Shown: positions 15,767 through 22,992 of the stretch, piece after piece
Layout of the letters: each line of letters opens with the position of its first letter
Position numbering within the stretch: position 1 is the stretch's first letter
Source: a virus
IMG/VR virus record: IMGVR_UViG_3300020197_000063
Location: 1 to 38,566 of that record
DNA length: 38,566 nucleotides
Reading direction: 5' to 3' (one strand)
Translations under genes and position numbers: made by a program
Notes under the pieces: model-generated
The model's database searches: none
What the model was told of the DNA's origin: nothing
Seen by the model: only the letters and a program-made list of their open reading frames with translations

Positions 15767-15898
15767 TCAGGCTACCAGAAGTCCCAGCGCATCACCGCAG
15801 ACAATCTCGTATTCCGGTGCGGATAGCGTTGGCGTTGCCGTCGGGGCGAGCGCCCCGTAGGCGTAGACGCACGTCGATGGACTACTTTCACGTTCCAT
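15767..15898 (-). CDS. Unknown 43-aa small protein
   Basis: ATG 15898 shares bases with the preceding methyltransferase stop (TGATG) and its stop is 5 nt before the next GTG, the coupling pattern used throughout this operon. That is the main evidence that it is real. The sequence is MERESSPSTCVYAYG followed by a Pro/Thr/Ala stretch and EIVCGDALGLL. It has two Cys and no recognisable fold. Alternatively it is simply the gap between two genes. Confidence 0.45.
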   Translation of the reverse strand: MERESSPSTCVYAYGALAPTATPTLSAPEYEIVCGDALGLLVA

Positions 15899-16725
15899 CA
15901 GTGGCTCCGTCGGAGAGCATGAGCCAGATCCTCGGGATGAACACCCCACAGCGACGGGTCGGGCGGCACTACACCAAAGATCGGGCACTCATTCACCGGC
16001 ATCGGAATCGGTGGCGGCTCGTCGGGCTCAACGCGAAGCCCGAGCCGACGTTTCGTAATCTTGATCATCGCTGGGTCCACGTCGCCGAGCAGAGCGCGGC
16101 GTCCGCAATTTCGTGCAGCTTCGCCCGTCGTCCCGCTGCCGCAGAACGGGTCAATTATAAGGTCACCGGGATCGCTCGACGACTCGATAGCGCGCTGCAC
16201 CAACTCAACCGGCTTCTGCGTCGGGTGCAACATCACCTTCGCCGTCACTCTCGGAAACTCCCACACGTTCGACCAGCGATGGCCGCGCCGCTTGAACCTG
16301 CCTTTCGTGATCATCAACAAGAACTCGTGCTTGTTACCAAAGTCGCCGTCGAGATCGCCAGCCGAGTGGTTGTCCTTGACCCACACGATCACGTTCTTGA
16401 GCGTGAGCGGTGGCGCGATGCTGGCGGCCCACAGTGGATACACGTCGTATCGAGTGAACAGGTAGAGCACGCCGCCTGCTGCGAGAACGCGCCCAGCTTC
16501 GGTGAGAAACGGGCCGATCTGCACATTCCAGTCGTTCGTCACCGGAGCGTGCGGGTTCTTTCCTACGCGACGATTCGAGTGGTATGCGATCCCGTAGGGC
16601 GGATCAGAAATGATAACCTGCGCGGCTTCGCGTGAACGAAGCAGCGCGACAGCTTCCTGCTGGACAAGCTCAATCTCCGATCGTGTCTTGTCACCTCGAA
16701 TGCGTACATGCCCGATCATGCTCAT
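15898..16725 (-). CDS. DNA amino-methyltransferase (N6-A or N4-C), second of two
   Basis: 275 aa in the beta-class order: motif IV first (IISDPPYGIAYHSN, DPPY at 41-44), then a target-recognition-like middle, then HPTQKPVEL at 167-175, a motif X-type segment, and IDPFCGSGTTGEAA at 191-204 (motif I, FxGxG). This is typical of phage and restriction-modification methylases that act on adenine or cytosine amino groups; the specificity is not readable. It starts at ATG 16725, coupled as ATGA to the nuclease upstream. Base composition here is slightly more AT-rich than its neighbours, which may reflect separate acquisition. Again no partner restriction enzyme is present. Confidence 0.93.
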   Translation of the reverse strand: MSMIGHVRIRGDKTRSEIELVQQEAVALLRSREAAQVIISDPPYGIAYHSNRRVGKNPHAPVTNDWNVQIGPFLTEAGRVLAAGGVLYLFTRYDVYPLWAASIAPPLTLKNVIVWVKDNHSAGDLDGDFGNKHEFLLMITKGRFKRRGHRWSNVWEFPRVTAKVMLHPTQKPVELVQRAIESSSDPGDLIIDPFCGSGTTGEAARNCGRRALLGDVDPAMIKITKRRLGLRVEPDEPPPIPMPVNECPIFGVVPPDPSLWGVHPEDLAHALRRSH

Positions 16726-17612
16726 AGAGACATGAAGCCGGAAATGTCCTCCGGGGTGAGGACCGCCTTCTCCGTAGCGAAGCAGGGCTTGGCAACCACA
16801 CACCCCTGCGAGCGCGGGGCGTTCGCCACCGCGCACACCCGCGCCGGAAGCGAGCGGTGCTGGATACCTTCCCAGATGGAGCGCGCCACCTGCTTGACCT
16901 GTTCGATGGTGTCCTCGTCCCGCTCAATGTGATGTTCGATCAGCGCCTCGGTTCCCTGCGCCCCCTTCTCCCAGTAAAGGATCTTTCCCCAGGAGCAGTC
17001 GGCCTGCCACATGGCGATCTGTGCCTGGATGACGTGACCGACGTTCGGGGTCTGGCGAACCTCCCACGCCTTCCCGATGGATTTCGCCTCCAACACCCCG
17101 AAGTCAGGGTAGGGGGCGATCTTCAGGAAGCCGTCGGGCCGGACCACGATGCGATGCTTCTCGTCGAAGTAGCGAAGCTCGTGATAGTGAAACTCCCGAC
17201 GCTTGTACTTCTGGGACGGACAGGCGGAGTCGGCGCAGACGACGGGGCGAGGCTGGAGGTTGTGCTTGTCACCCACCGCAAGCCCGCACGCGCCACAGGA
17301 CCAACGCCCGTAGAGGGCGGAGATCTTGGGAAGGAGGTGGGTCTGCAAGGCCCAGTGGAGCGCCTTGCCGTGAAGGAAGATCAGCCCGAGGTCGGGGTCC
17401 ACCTTCCGCTTGCGGACGACCTGGAGAAGGTCGCACAGCACCTCCTCCCGGGGGCAGAGATCGGGCAACGTGGAGGCCCAGAGTTCCCCCACCTGGGAGA
17501 TGGGAGGGTCTTCGCTCTCCTCGACGAAGTGCTCCCGAACCAGGCGCTTCAGGGTTCCGGGAGGAGGGGTGGAGGAGACCTTCTTCCAAACCGGCTGACC
17601 AGACGAACCCAT
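16722..17612 (-). CDS. PD-(D/E)XK nuclease, Cas4/RecB-like, with Cys cluster
   Basis: 296 aa. Motifs: helical N-terminus; GLIFLHGKALHWALQ at 76-90 (the conserved His of RecB/Cas4-type exonucleases); CGACG at 106-110 and CADSAC at 126-131 (inserted zinc-binding pairs); VRPDGF with D160 and LEAKS with E175 and K177 (the D...ExK active site); HVIQAQIAMW with the QxxxW/Y motif; and a C-terminal VCAVANAPRSQGCVVAKPC segment giving further cysteines as in iron-sulfur Cas4-like nucleases. It probably resects DNA ends for RecA or degrades host DNA (inference). A strong GAGGAGG precedes ATG 17612, but the preceding gene overlaps this start by 64 nt. Confidence 0.88.
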   Translation of the reverse strand: MGSSGQPVWKKVSSTPPPGTLKRLVREHFVEESEDPPISQVGELWASTLPDLCPREEVLCDLLQVVRKRKVDPDLGLIFLHGKALHWALQTHLLPKISALYGRWSCGACGLAVGDKHNLQPRPVVCADSACPSQKYKRREFHYHELRYFDEKHRIVVRPDGFLKIAPYPDFGVLEAKSIGKAWEVRQTPNVGHVIQAQIAMWQADCSWGKILYWEKGAQGTEALIEHHIERDEDTIEQVKQVARSIWEGIQHRSLPARVCAVANAPRSQGCVVAKPCFATEKAVLTPEDISGFMSL

Positions 17613-17869
17613 AGTCCTCCTCGACGTTTTCCGATGTCAGCGTTCAGTTGCGCCAGGGAGCGGCGCGTTTGCCGCGCCACCTGCTGCGCCCCCTTCGTGG
17701 AGAGAAGGGTCCGACAATCCCAACACACCCACGCCCCCCGGTTCTCCGACCACCCCATCGCCCCCTCGCAGATCGAACACTCGAACTCCGCCTCGTACCC
17801 GCCGGAGTGGTTCGGCAGAAGCACGACGCGCGCGAGGTCGGAGGGTGCGAGCATAGCCGGAGCCTTCAC
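17549..17869 (-). CDS. Unknown 106-aa zinc-ribbon-like protein overlapping the next gene
   Basis: GTG 17869 overlaps the upstream stop as GTGA. Residues 20-55 contain FECSICEGAMGWSENRG and WVCWDC, two CxxC pairs forming a likely zinc ribbon; the C-terminal half is basic (ARQTRRSLAQL, RRGGLWVRLVSRFGRR). This suggests nucleic acid binding. The last 21 codons lie over the start of the Cas4-like nuclease in another frame, an unusually long overlap for this genome. The zinc ribbon is upstream of the overlap, so the gene itself seems sound, but its tail may be an extension by loss of an earlier stop. Confidence 0.65.
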   Translation of the reverse strand: MKAPAMLAPSDLARVVLLPNHSGGYEAEFECSICEGAMGWSENRGAWVCWDCRTLLSTKGAQQVARQTRRSLAQLNADIGKRRGGLWVRLVSRFGRRSPPPLLPEP

Positions 17870-18351
17870 AGACCCATCCTCCGCTTCGCCACCGCGAGAG
17901 GCAAGAGAATCCAGTCGTCCGGGGGCTTTCCCGGCTCCTCGAAGGTGAGGACCATCCCCGGCTCCTTCATCGCCCGTTGGGCTCCTTCCCGAACCTTGTC
18001 CAACCACTCCCGCCGGACAGCGAGGGAGGCGCGAACGGTGCGCTTGTGCTCCAAGAGAAGGTCGGGGGTCGAAACATCGCCGCCCGCCGTAGTTGGATCC
18101 CCGCGCGACCAGGCCATCCCGCCGGACCTCTTGATCCGGCGACCTCCCGTCAAGTCGTCGGCGATCCGCTGCTCATGCTTCCGCGAACGGCGGTAGCGAT
18201 CATAATGCGGGTCCGTGAGCCAACGCGGACTCGGACCTAGCTGCTCAGAACCTTCAGCAAGGACTCGCGGAGCCGGGCCTTGAAGTACGGCTCCTTCTCC
18301 AACCGCTCTACGATTGCCAGCTTCGACCCGTGGTCGGTTTCTCCGAGACAA
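17866..18351 (-). CDS. Small PD-(D/E)XK nuclease (Hjc/VRR-like), start uncertain
   Basis: The recognisable part is the nuclease core: RKHEQRIADDLTGG with E60, GDVSTPDLLLEHKRT with D97 and E101-H-K103, then a helix SLAVRREWLDKVREGA and a strand GMVLTFE. This is the E...D...ExK layout of archaeal Hjc-type resolvases and related endonucleases. There is no in-frame ATG, GTG or TTG between the RecA stop at 18237 and the core, so the only plausible start is TTG 18351, preceded by GGGAGG at 6-nt spacing but lying inside recA (115-nt overlap). Numbering here follows that start. ATG at codon 79 would remove the first acidic residue. Probably a junction- or branch-cutting nuclease. Confidence 0.75.
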   Translation of the reverse strand: MSRRNRPRVEAGNRRAVGEGAVLQGPAPRVLAEGSEQLGPSPRWLTDPHYDRYRRSRKHEQRIADDLTGGRRIKRSGGMAWSRGDPTTAGGDVSTPDLLLEHKRTVRASLAVRREWLDKVREGAQRAMKEPGMVLTFEEPGKPPDDWILLPLAVAKRRMGL

Positions 18352-19445
18352 GACCAGCCTCCCTTCTGCCCGATCAGACCGACACGCTCAGCCAGATCGA
18401 CCATGAAATCCTCGTCAGCGACCTCCCCCTTCTTCTTGACCGGGGTCTCGGAGAGGACGATCTTGTACTCCCCTTCCATCTTCGGGTGGCCGGTCTTGTT
18501 CTTGTCCACCCTGAATTGGAGGTTCCCTGAGATCGGTCTCCCGGTTCCTTCGGGGTTCTTCTTCGGGTCGTAGGTGTCCATCACGTACTTTCCCGGCCAG
18601 CACTTCACCTCCGTCGAGGCGATGAAGCCCGGAGCCATGCCCCCGGAAACCGTGGTGGGATCTCCGAACACAAGCCCCACCTTCATCCGCTCCTGGTTGG
18701 TGAAGAACACCGTCGGGCGACGCCGGAAGTTGTTCTCGCAGAAGTTAAAGGCGGCAACGAGCTTGCGCACGCCCGTCCCCAGCTTACGCGCCTGTTCCCC
18801 GACCAGGGAATCCACCGCCGACTTCTTGATCTCGTTCGCTGGCGTCATAAACGCCAGCGAGTCGAGGGCGAGGATGTCGAGTTCCCCCGTCCGCATCATC
18901 CCCTCGGCCACGTCGATGCCCTGCTCGGCGTACTCCGGCTTGGAGAGGACGATCTGGTCCGTATCCACGCCCAACGCCTTCGCCCACTGGATCGAAAGCG
19001 TCCCCTCGATGTCGAGGTAGACCACCACAAAGTCCCGGGGCTTCTTGCACGCGCAGACGTGCTCCGAGTCCGAGATCACCGAGGAGCCGTCCAGGATGCC
19101 GGGAGCCAGGTGCGCCCACTCGGGACGGAGGCGGAAGCACGCCGAGCAGCGGCGCTGTGCGTTGGCGATGACCCGCAAGATCTTCGAGGTCTTGCCGCTG
19201 TCCTTCTTCCCCCAGAAGGTATGAACCATCCCCACCGCGAAGCCGCCCCCGAGGGCGTAGTCGAGCGGGAAGATGCCCGACGGAAGGCGGCAGTAGGTCT
19301 GAACCCGGTATTCCGCCCCCCGGATCAGGATGTTGGAGCCGTGCATCTTCTTGATCGCGGCGACGGTTGGGCTCACCAACAGCTTCGCCAGCCGGTCCCC
19401 GGCGGCCCTCGCCTCCGGGTCCGAGGAGAGCTTCTTCTTCGGCAC
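18237..19445 (-). CDS. recA: RecA-like recombinase with an inserted four-Cys zinc-ribbon-like loop
   Basis: ATP-dependent strand-exchange protein of 402 aa. Walker A is GKKDSGKT (79-86), the catalytic Glu is in YLDIEGT (147), and Walker B is ILALDSLAF; TNQERMKVG and the DPTTVSGGMAPGF region match RecA loop L1/L2-type segments. Between the P-loop helix and the DxE strand, where RecA has a few residues, this protein has about 40 extra residues with CSAC at 100-103 and CAC at 131-133, a likely metal site on the surface of the ATPase core. GTG 19445 follows GGGAGG at good spacing. The C-terminal 90 residues contain basic and acidic patches. It belongs with the nucleases, SSB and RuvC. Confidence 0.92.
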   Translation of the reverse strand: MPKKKLSSDPEARAAGDRLAKLLVSPTVAAIKKMHGSNILIRGAEYRVQTYCRLPSGIFPLDYALGGGFAVGMVHTFWGKKDSGKTSKILRVIANAQRRCSACFRLRPEWAHLAPGILDGSSVISDSEHVCACKKPRDFVVVYLDIEGTLSIQWAKALGVDTDQIVLSKPEYAEQGIDVAEGMMRTGELDILALDSLAFMTPANEIKKSAVDSLVGEQARKLGTGVRKLVAAFNFCENNFRRRPTVFFTNQERMKVGLVFGDPTTVSGGMAPGFIASTEVKCWPGKYVMDTYDPKKNPEGTGRPISGNLQFRVDKNKTGHPKMEGEYKIVLSETPVKKKGEVADEDFMVDLAERVGLIGQKGGWSCLGETDHGSKLAIVERLEKEPYFKARLRESLLKVLSS

Positions 19446-19459
19446 GATGCCCTCCCGGG

Positions 19460-19816
19460 CTAGATAATCGGCTTCGTCGCGTCGGCCTTCTTCGCCTGGA
19501 CGGCCTGGACCTCCTGCTGAAGGCGAGCCTCGCAGTAGTCACGAGCAAAATGGGTAGCGTCGTCGATCTCCTCCCGGTAGCACGGGATCTCCACCCCCAC
19601 CTCGCAGCGTGCCGACTCGAAGTTGCCGAGGTTCACCGTGAGGCCCATGCTGACGCGGACCTTCGCGGAGGCGGTCTGGAAGACGTGGACCGCGACAACC
19701 TCCTCGTCGGTCTGGTTCTGCTCGCCGTTCTGGCTCTTGAAGGTGCGAGAGATCACCAACTGCGTCGGAAGCTGCTCCTGCTGTTGCTGCACGTTGCTAC
19801 CCTTCGTCTTCGCCAT
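19460..19816 (-). CDS. Unknown 118-aa protein between regulator and recA
   Basis: ATG 19816 with AAGGAAT upstream; overlaps the regulator gene by 20 nt. After a Gln-rich start (NVQQQQEQLPTQL) the sequence alternates strands: VISRTFKSQNGEQNQ, VVAVHVFQTASAKVRVSMGLTVNLG, ESARCEVGVEIPCYREEI, then a long helix (DATHFARDYCEARLQQEVQAV). A beta-sheet domain with a C-terminal helix and two Cys fits a small accessory or DNA-binding protein. Its place directly before recA suggests a recombination mediator, which is inference only. Confidence 0.75.
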   Translation of the reverse strand: MAKTKGSNVQQQQEQLPTQLVISRTFKSQNGEQNQTDEEVVAVHVFQTASAKVRVSMGLTVNLGNFESARCEVGVEIPCYREEIDDATHFARDYCEARLQQEVQAVQAKKADATKPII

Positions 19817-20651
19817 CGTCCGATTCCTTTCCGTTGTTCTTGTCCTTGTCCAGCAAGGTCGCCCCGAGGACGCCATGCGCCTGCCACGCGGCTTCCACGT
19901 CGGCGCGGAAGCCCTTCCACTCATCCTCCCCCCGAACATCGCCCCCGCGCTTCTCGAACGCATTCCGCACCGCCTCGATCATTTCGCGGGAGTAGAGCCG
20001 GTAGCCCGGCGTTCCGCCCGCCCGGAACGGGGTTCCCGGGAGAATACCCCGGTGCTCCAACTGCTCCAGCGTGACCACCGTTCGCCCGACCGCTTGCGCC
20101 AGGGTGCCGACCCGAAAGAGGGCGACCACCCGCTCGCTGCCGTCTGCGAACCGAACGGTTCGTGCTTTCCCCACCGTGGGAGAACGGAGCCTGGTCGTCA
20201 CCGCCGAATCCACCCGGCCTCGGGCTTCGAGCATCCGCAAGGCGGTCTCGATCATCTCCAGCGTATAGAGCCGGTCCCCCTTCGTGTTGCGCAGGGGGGT
20301 CTCGGGCAGAATCCCCTGGCGTTCCCAGAGTCGCACCGCCTGAACCGACTTGCCGAAGGCTCCGGCGAGGGCTCCGATGGTGAACATGGGGATCGAGCAG
20401 GTCTCCCCCTCCACCTCCAGGGGAATCAAAACCTCGCGCCACGCCCGGATCGGTTGGAACTGCCTGGCCTCCCTGGTCGCCTGAGTCCGCAATTGCCGAT
20501 CCGCCCGCCGCTTCTGGCGGGCTTGCCGGTTCTGCTCCATCACCTTGGCCCGGTACGCGGAGTCGGTGTGGTAGCGACTGCGACGACGTTCGTTCAGGTC
20601 GTCGCCGTTCTTCTCGTACCAGTTGCGGAAGTAGCCGTCGCTATCCACCAT
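19797..20651 (-). CDS. DNA-binding regulator with two MerR-like winged-helix domains
   Basis: 284 aa. The N-terminal 60 residues are basic and rich in Arg (GDDLNERRRSRYHTDSAYR, RQARQKRRADRQ). Two copies of a MerR-type domain follow at about 85-140 and 170-235: MFTIGALAGAFGKSVQAVRL...GILPETPLR...RLYTLEMIE and LFRVGTLAQAVGRTVVTLEQL...GILPGTPFR...RLYSREMIE. Each has the helix-turn-helix, wing and the R-LY-E-MI ending. The acidic tail is DKDKNNGKESDDGEDEG. It heads the long recombination operon. ATG 20651 has no Shine-Dalgarno and lies about 9 nt from the promoter -10, so the mRNA is probably leaderless, as for some phage repressors. Likely controls its own or other phage promoters (inference). 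Confidence 0.85.
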   Translation of the reverse strand: MVDSDGYFRNWYEKNGDDLNERRRSRYHTDSAYRAKVMEQNRQARQKRRADRQLRTQATREARQFQPIRAWREVLIPLEVEGETCSIPMFTIGALAGAFGKSVQAVRLWERQGILPETPLRNTKGDRLYTLEMIETALRMLEARGRVDSAVTTRLRSPTVGKARTVRFADGSERVVALFRVGTLAQAVGRTVVTLEQLEHRGILPGTPFRAGGTPGYRLYSREMIEAVRNAFEKRGGDVRGEDEWKGFRADVEAAWQAHGVLGATLLDKDKNNGKESDDGEDEG

Positions 20652-20659
20652 AAATGCAA

Positions 20660-20687
20660 GGATTATCACAAAGGGGGCGATTGTCAA
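20660..20687 (-). promoter_or_regulatory. Promoter (TTGACA-16-TAATCC) for the MerR-like regulator operon
   Basis: -35 TTGACA at 20682-20687; its TGA (20684-20686) is also the stop of the SF2 helicase gene. -10 TAATCC at 20660-20665 with a 16-nt spacer; overlapping it is TGTGATAAT, an extended -10 with GATAAT. The predicted transcript start is within a few nt of ATG 20651, and no Shine-Dalgarno exists, implying leaderless translation. Confidence 0.65.
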
Positions 20688-22927
20688 GCCGCAACCCGCT
20701 CGTAAAGTTGTTCGCGCATCTCCGCAAACTTCTTGCAGAGCGGCACCTCGTCGTCCCGAAAGTCCACCACGATAGGGTCCTTCTTGTCCGGGTGGGGGCG
20801 GAGGATGCGCCCCACCGCCTGCTCGACATCTGCGAGCGGGGTGGTGAGGAACAGGGTATCGAGCGCCGGAAGGTCCAACCCTTCCTGGGCATACTGGGAG
20901 GTGGCGAAGATGATCTGCGCCTTCGCCGCTACCGCCAACGCCTCCTGACTCATCCCGCCCACGTAGGAGCCGCAAGAAGGAGGCTCAGAACCCCCCTTCT
21001 CCTGCCACAAGGTCAGAAACATCTGCTGCAAGGTGTCGAGGTGTTGCAGACGCTCCGAGAGCACGATGACCTTCCGCCCCGCTTGCACCGCCTCGACCAG
21101 GGTCTCCGAGATCTTGCGGTTGCGGTGCGTGCTCCCGCACAGGAACTTGAGCAGAAGAGACTTCGGAGCAAGGGAGAGGTTGAAGTTGCCCGACCGGACC
21201 AGCTTGAAGCCAGTGGACACGCGCTTCACCTTCGGACGGAGACGCTGCTCCTGAGAAGCGTGGAGCACCTTTCCGATGTGGTAGAAGAAGACGCTCTCCG
21301 CCCCGTCCTTACGCCGAGGGGTCGCGGTGAGACCGAGACGATAGCGCGCGGCGAACTTGGGCGGAACATGGGAGAAGGTGGCGGCCCCGATACGGTGGGT
21401 CTCGTCGAAGATCACCAAGCCCGGCCAACGGTAGAACAAGGTCGAGTACATCTTCTGGGTAAGCGACTGCATCATGCCGATGGCGATGCTCTTGCCTCCA
21501 AAATCACAATCGTCCTGCTGGACGATGCCCACCTTCGCGGTGGGAAGGAACTGGGCGATCCGCTCCTTCCACTGGTTGACGAGGAACTCCTTGTGAACCA
21601 CGACCAGGGTAGGAACCTGAAGCTCCGCCATGGTCGCACACGCCATCACCGTGTTGTGGGTCACCACGAAGTCCCCCAGCAAGAAACGACCATCCCCGTC
21701 CAACGTAAAACCAACAAAAGAACCTTCTCCGATCGCTTCCACAGCGAAGCCGCTTCGCGTCGCCGCCTTCTTCTGTCTACACTCCTGGGGACATTTCTTG
21801 GCGATACGTTGCACACCCAAGAAAAGCAACGGAAGCTGCGTACACGGAGCACACCCATCGCTCAGGGTGACTCGCCAGTAAGAGGCACCCTTCACACGCT
21901 TCTCTCGGATTTCGGCGGCTATTCCCAAGGAGCGAGCCAGAAAAACAGTACCTTCCGCGTAGGCAGGTCGTTTCTGAACGATCTCGTAGCCTACACCATG
22001 TTGGTGCCCAGCCGCGTCAAGAAGACCCGCCAAGAAACTGCGGCGATCTTCTAAGGAGGCGCGCAAATAGTCCTGCGGAAACGTAGCGGCATCCCCAACT
22101 ACCTCGCGCGAGCAGTCCAAGATGCCGAGACCGAAATCGTCGAACGGTTTTGCCTTCCCCACGCGGACGTGCAACCCCCACTGAAAGCCGAGAAAATAAG
22201 GATCAATGCGAAGTGGCGGAGCCGAAGGAAAAACCACACCCTCGGAAGGAAAAAATTGCTTCCAGGGGCGCTTGGCTGAAGCTGTCCACGATAGGTACTG
22301 TTCGAGAGGAACATCCCGAACTTCCCCGCTCCGGGAGTTCACGAGCGTCAGGATGTGGGCATCGTTGCACACCCAAGGAGCGCCGCGTCGCGGAATGATC
22401 TTATACAACAAGCCACTCCCCGTCGTGGTCGAAAGAACACAACGCGGGAGGCTGTCCGGCCCCATAAGGACATCTCCAACCTGAAGATGCTCCACGGGAG
22501 TCACCGAGCCGTCGTACTTCAGGACCAGCGTCCCTCGACCCAAGCACTTTCCTGTCCCCGGAGGAGCTTGAAGCAGTCCCCCCAGACCTCCCCCGCGCAG
22601 GTAGCCTACGACGGCATCCACCGCCTTCTCTTGATCTTCCCGAAGGTCGCCCACGAAGTCGAAGGGTCCGTGCCAGAGGCTCTCGTTGCCGGTCGTGGTC
22701 CGGTCCTCGATGACATGACCGCCCCGGTTGTGGGCAACGAAATACTCGCGGGCCACCCCGAGCATCGTCGAGGTCTCGGTGTAGAGGTACACCGGACCCG
22801 GAGGGTCACCCGGATGGTCGCCCACCTTCCGGGGATACACGGTGAGCGCCCCCCGCAGGGCTTGGATCTTGGGAACCGTGAGGGCGTCCTTGCGGAGCCA
22901 GGCCCACGAGTCGATCGTCACCTTCAT
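20684..22927 (-). CDS. SF2 DNA helicase (DEAD/DEAH, RecG/UvsW/XPB-like) with intein
   Basis: Precursor of 747 aa; extein about 449 aa after removing residues 128-425. Motif I APPGTGK-T spans the intein; motif II is VIFDETHR (DETH box); motif III-like GLTATPRR; RecA-2 domain motifs include AQEGLDLPALD, TTPLADVEQAVGRILRP (motif VI). The N-terminal 90 residues (SWAWLRKDALTVPKIQALRGALTVYPRKV) form an accessory domain as in T4 UvsW-like proteins. It likely remodels forks or branched DNA during replication and recombination. ATG 22927 is near a weak Shine-Dalgarno; a hairpin at 22951-22985 separates it from the ssDNA-binding gene upstream, which may reduce its expression. Confidence 0.9.
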   Translation of the reverse strand: MKVTIDSWAWLRKDALTVPKIQALRGALTVYPRKVGDHPGDPPGPVYLYTETSTMLGVAREYFVAHNRGGHVIEDRTTTGNESLWHGPFDFVGDLREDQEKAVDAVVGYLRGGGLGGLLQAPPGTGKCLGRGTLVLKYDGSVTPVEHLQVGDVLMGPDSLPRCVLSTTTGSGLLYKIIPRRGAPWVCNDAHILTLVNSRSGEVRDVPLEQYLSWTASAKRPWKQFFPSEGVVFPSAPPLRIDPYFLGFQWGLHVRVGKAKPFDDFGLGILDCSREVVGDAATFPQDYLRASLEDRRSFLAGLLDAAGHQHGVGYEIVQKRPAYAEGTVFLARSLGIAAEIREKRVKGASYWRVTLSDGCAPCTQLPLLFLGVQRIAKKCPQECRQKKAATRSGFAVEAIGEGSFVGFTLDGDGRFLLGDFVVTHNTVMACATMAELQVPTLVVVHKEFLVNQWKERIAQFLPTAKVGIVQQDDCDFGGKSIAIGMMQSLTQKMYSTLFYRWPGLVIFDETHRIGAATFSHVPPKFAARYRLGLTATPRRKDGAESVFFYHIGKVLHASQEQRLRPKVKRVSTGFKLVRSGNFNLSLAPKSLLLKFLCGSTHRNRKISETLVEAVQAGRKVIVLSERLQHLDTLQQMFLTLWQEKGGSEPPSCGSYVGGMSQEALAVAAKAQIIFATSQYAQEGLDLPALDTLFLTTPLADVEQAVGRILRPHPDKKDPIVVDFRDDEVPLCKKFAEMREQLYERVAA
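21653..22546 (-). other. Intein with degenerate LAGLIDADG endonuclease inside the helicase Walker A
   Basis: 298 residues from Cys128 (CLGRGTLVL) to Asn425 (VVTHN), followed by Thr+1. Block B is CNDAHILTL; blocks F/G are GFTLDGDGRFLLGDFVVTHN, typical of phage helicase inteins, and all splice residues are intact. The middle carries a LAGLIDADG endonuclease remnant: motif 1 FLGFQWGLHV (normally LGxxLGDG) and motif 2 FLAGLLDAAGH (normally LAGLIDADG). The catalytic acidic residue is missing in both, so splicing is likely active while homing is probably lost. Confidence 0.88.
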
Positions 22928-22950
22928 GTTGCGACCATGTGTGCGGGAAA

Positions 22951-22985
22951 CGGAGGGGCCGCTCGGAGTGCGGACGGCCCCTCCG
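22951..22985 (-). terminator. Hairpin between ssDNA-binding gene and helicase (terminator or attenuator)
   Basis: On the minus strand an 11-bp perfect GC-rich stem (CGGAGGGGCCG / CGGCCCCTCCG) with a 13-nt loop is followed by TTTCCC. The T-run is short, so termination is probably partial; this would let the ssDNA-binding protein be made in excess over the helicase. It starts 7 nt past the TAG stop of the 22993 gene. Confidence 0.6.
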
Positions 22986-22992
22986 CAAGACC

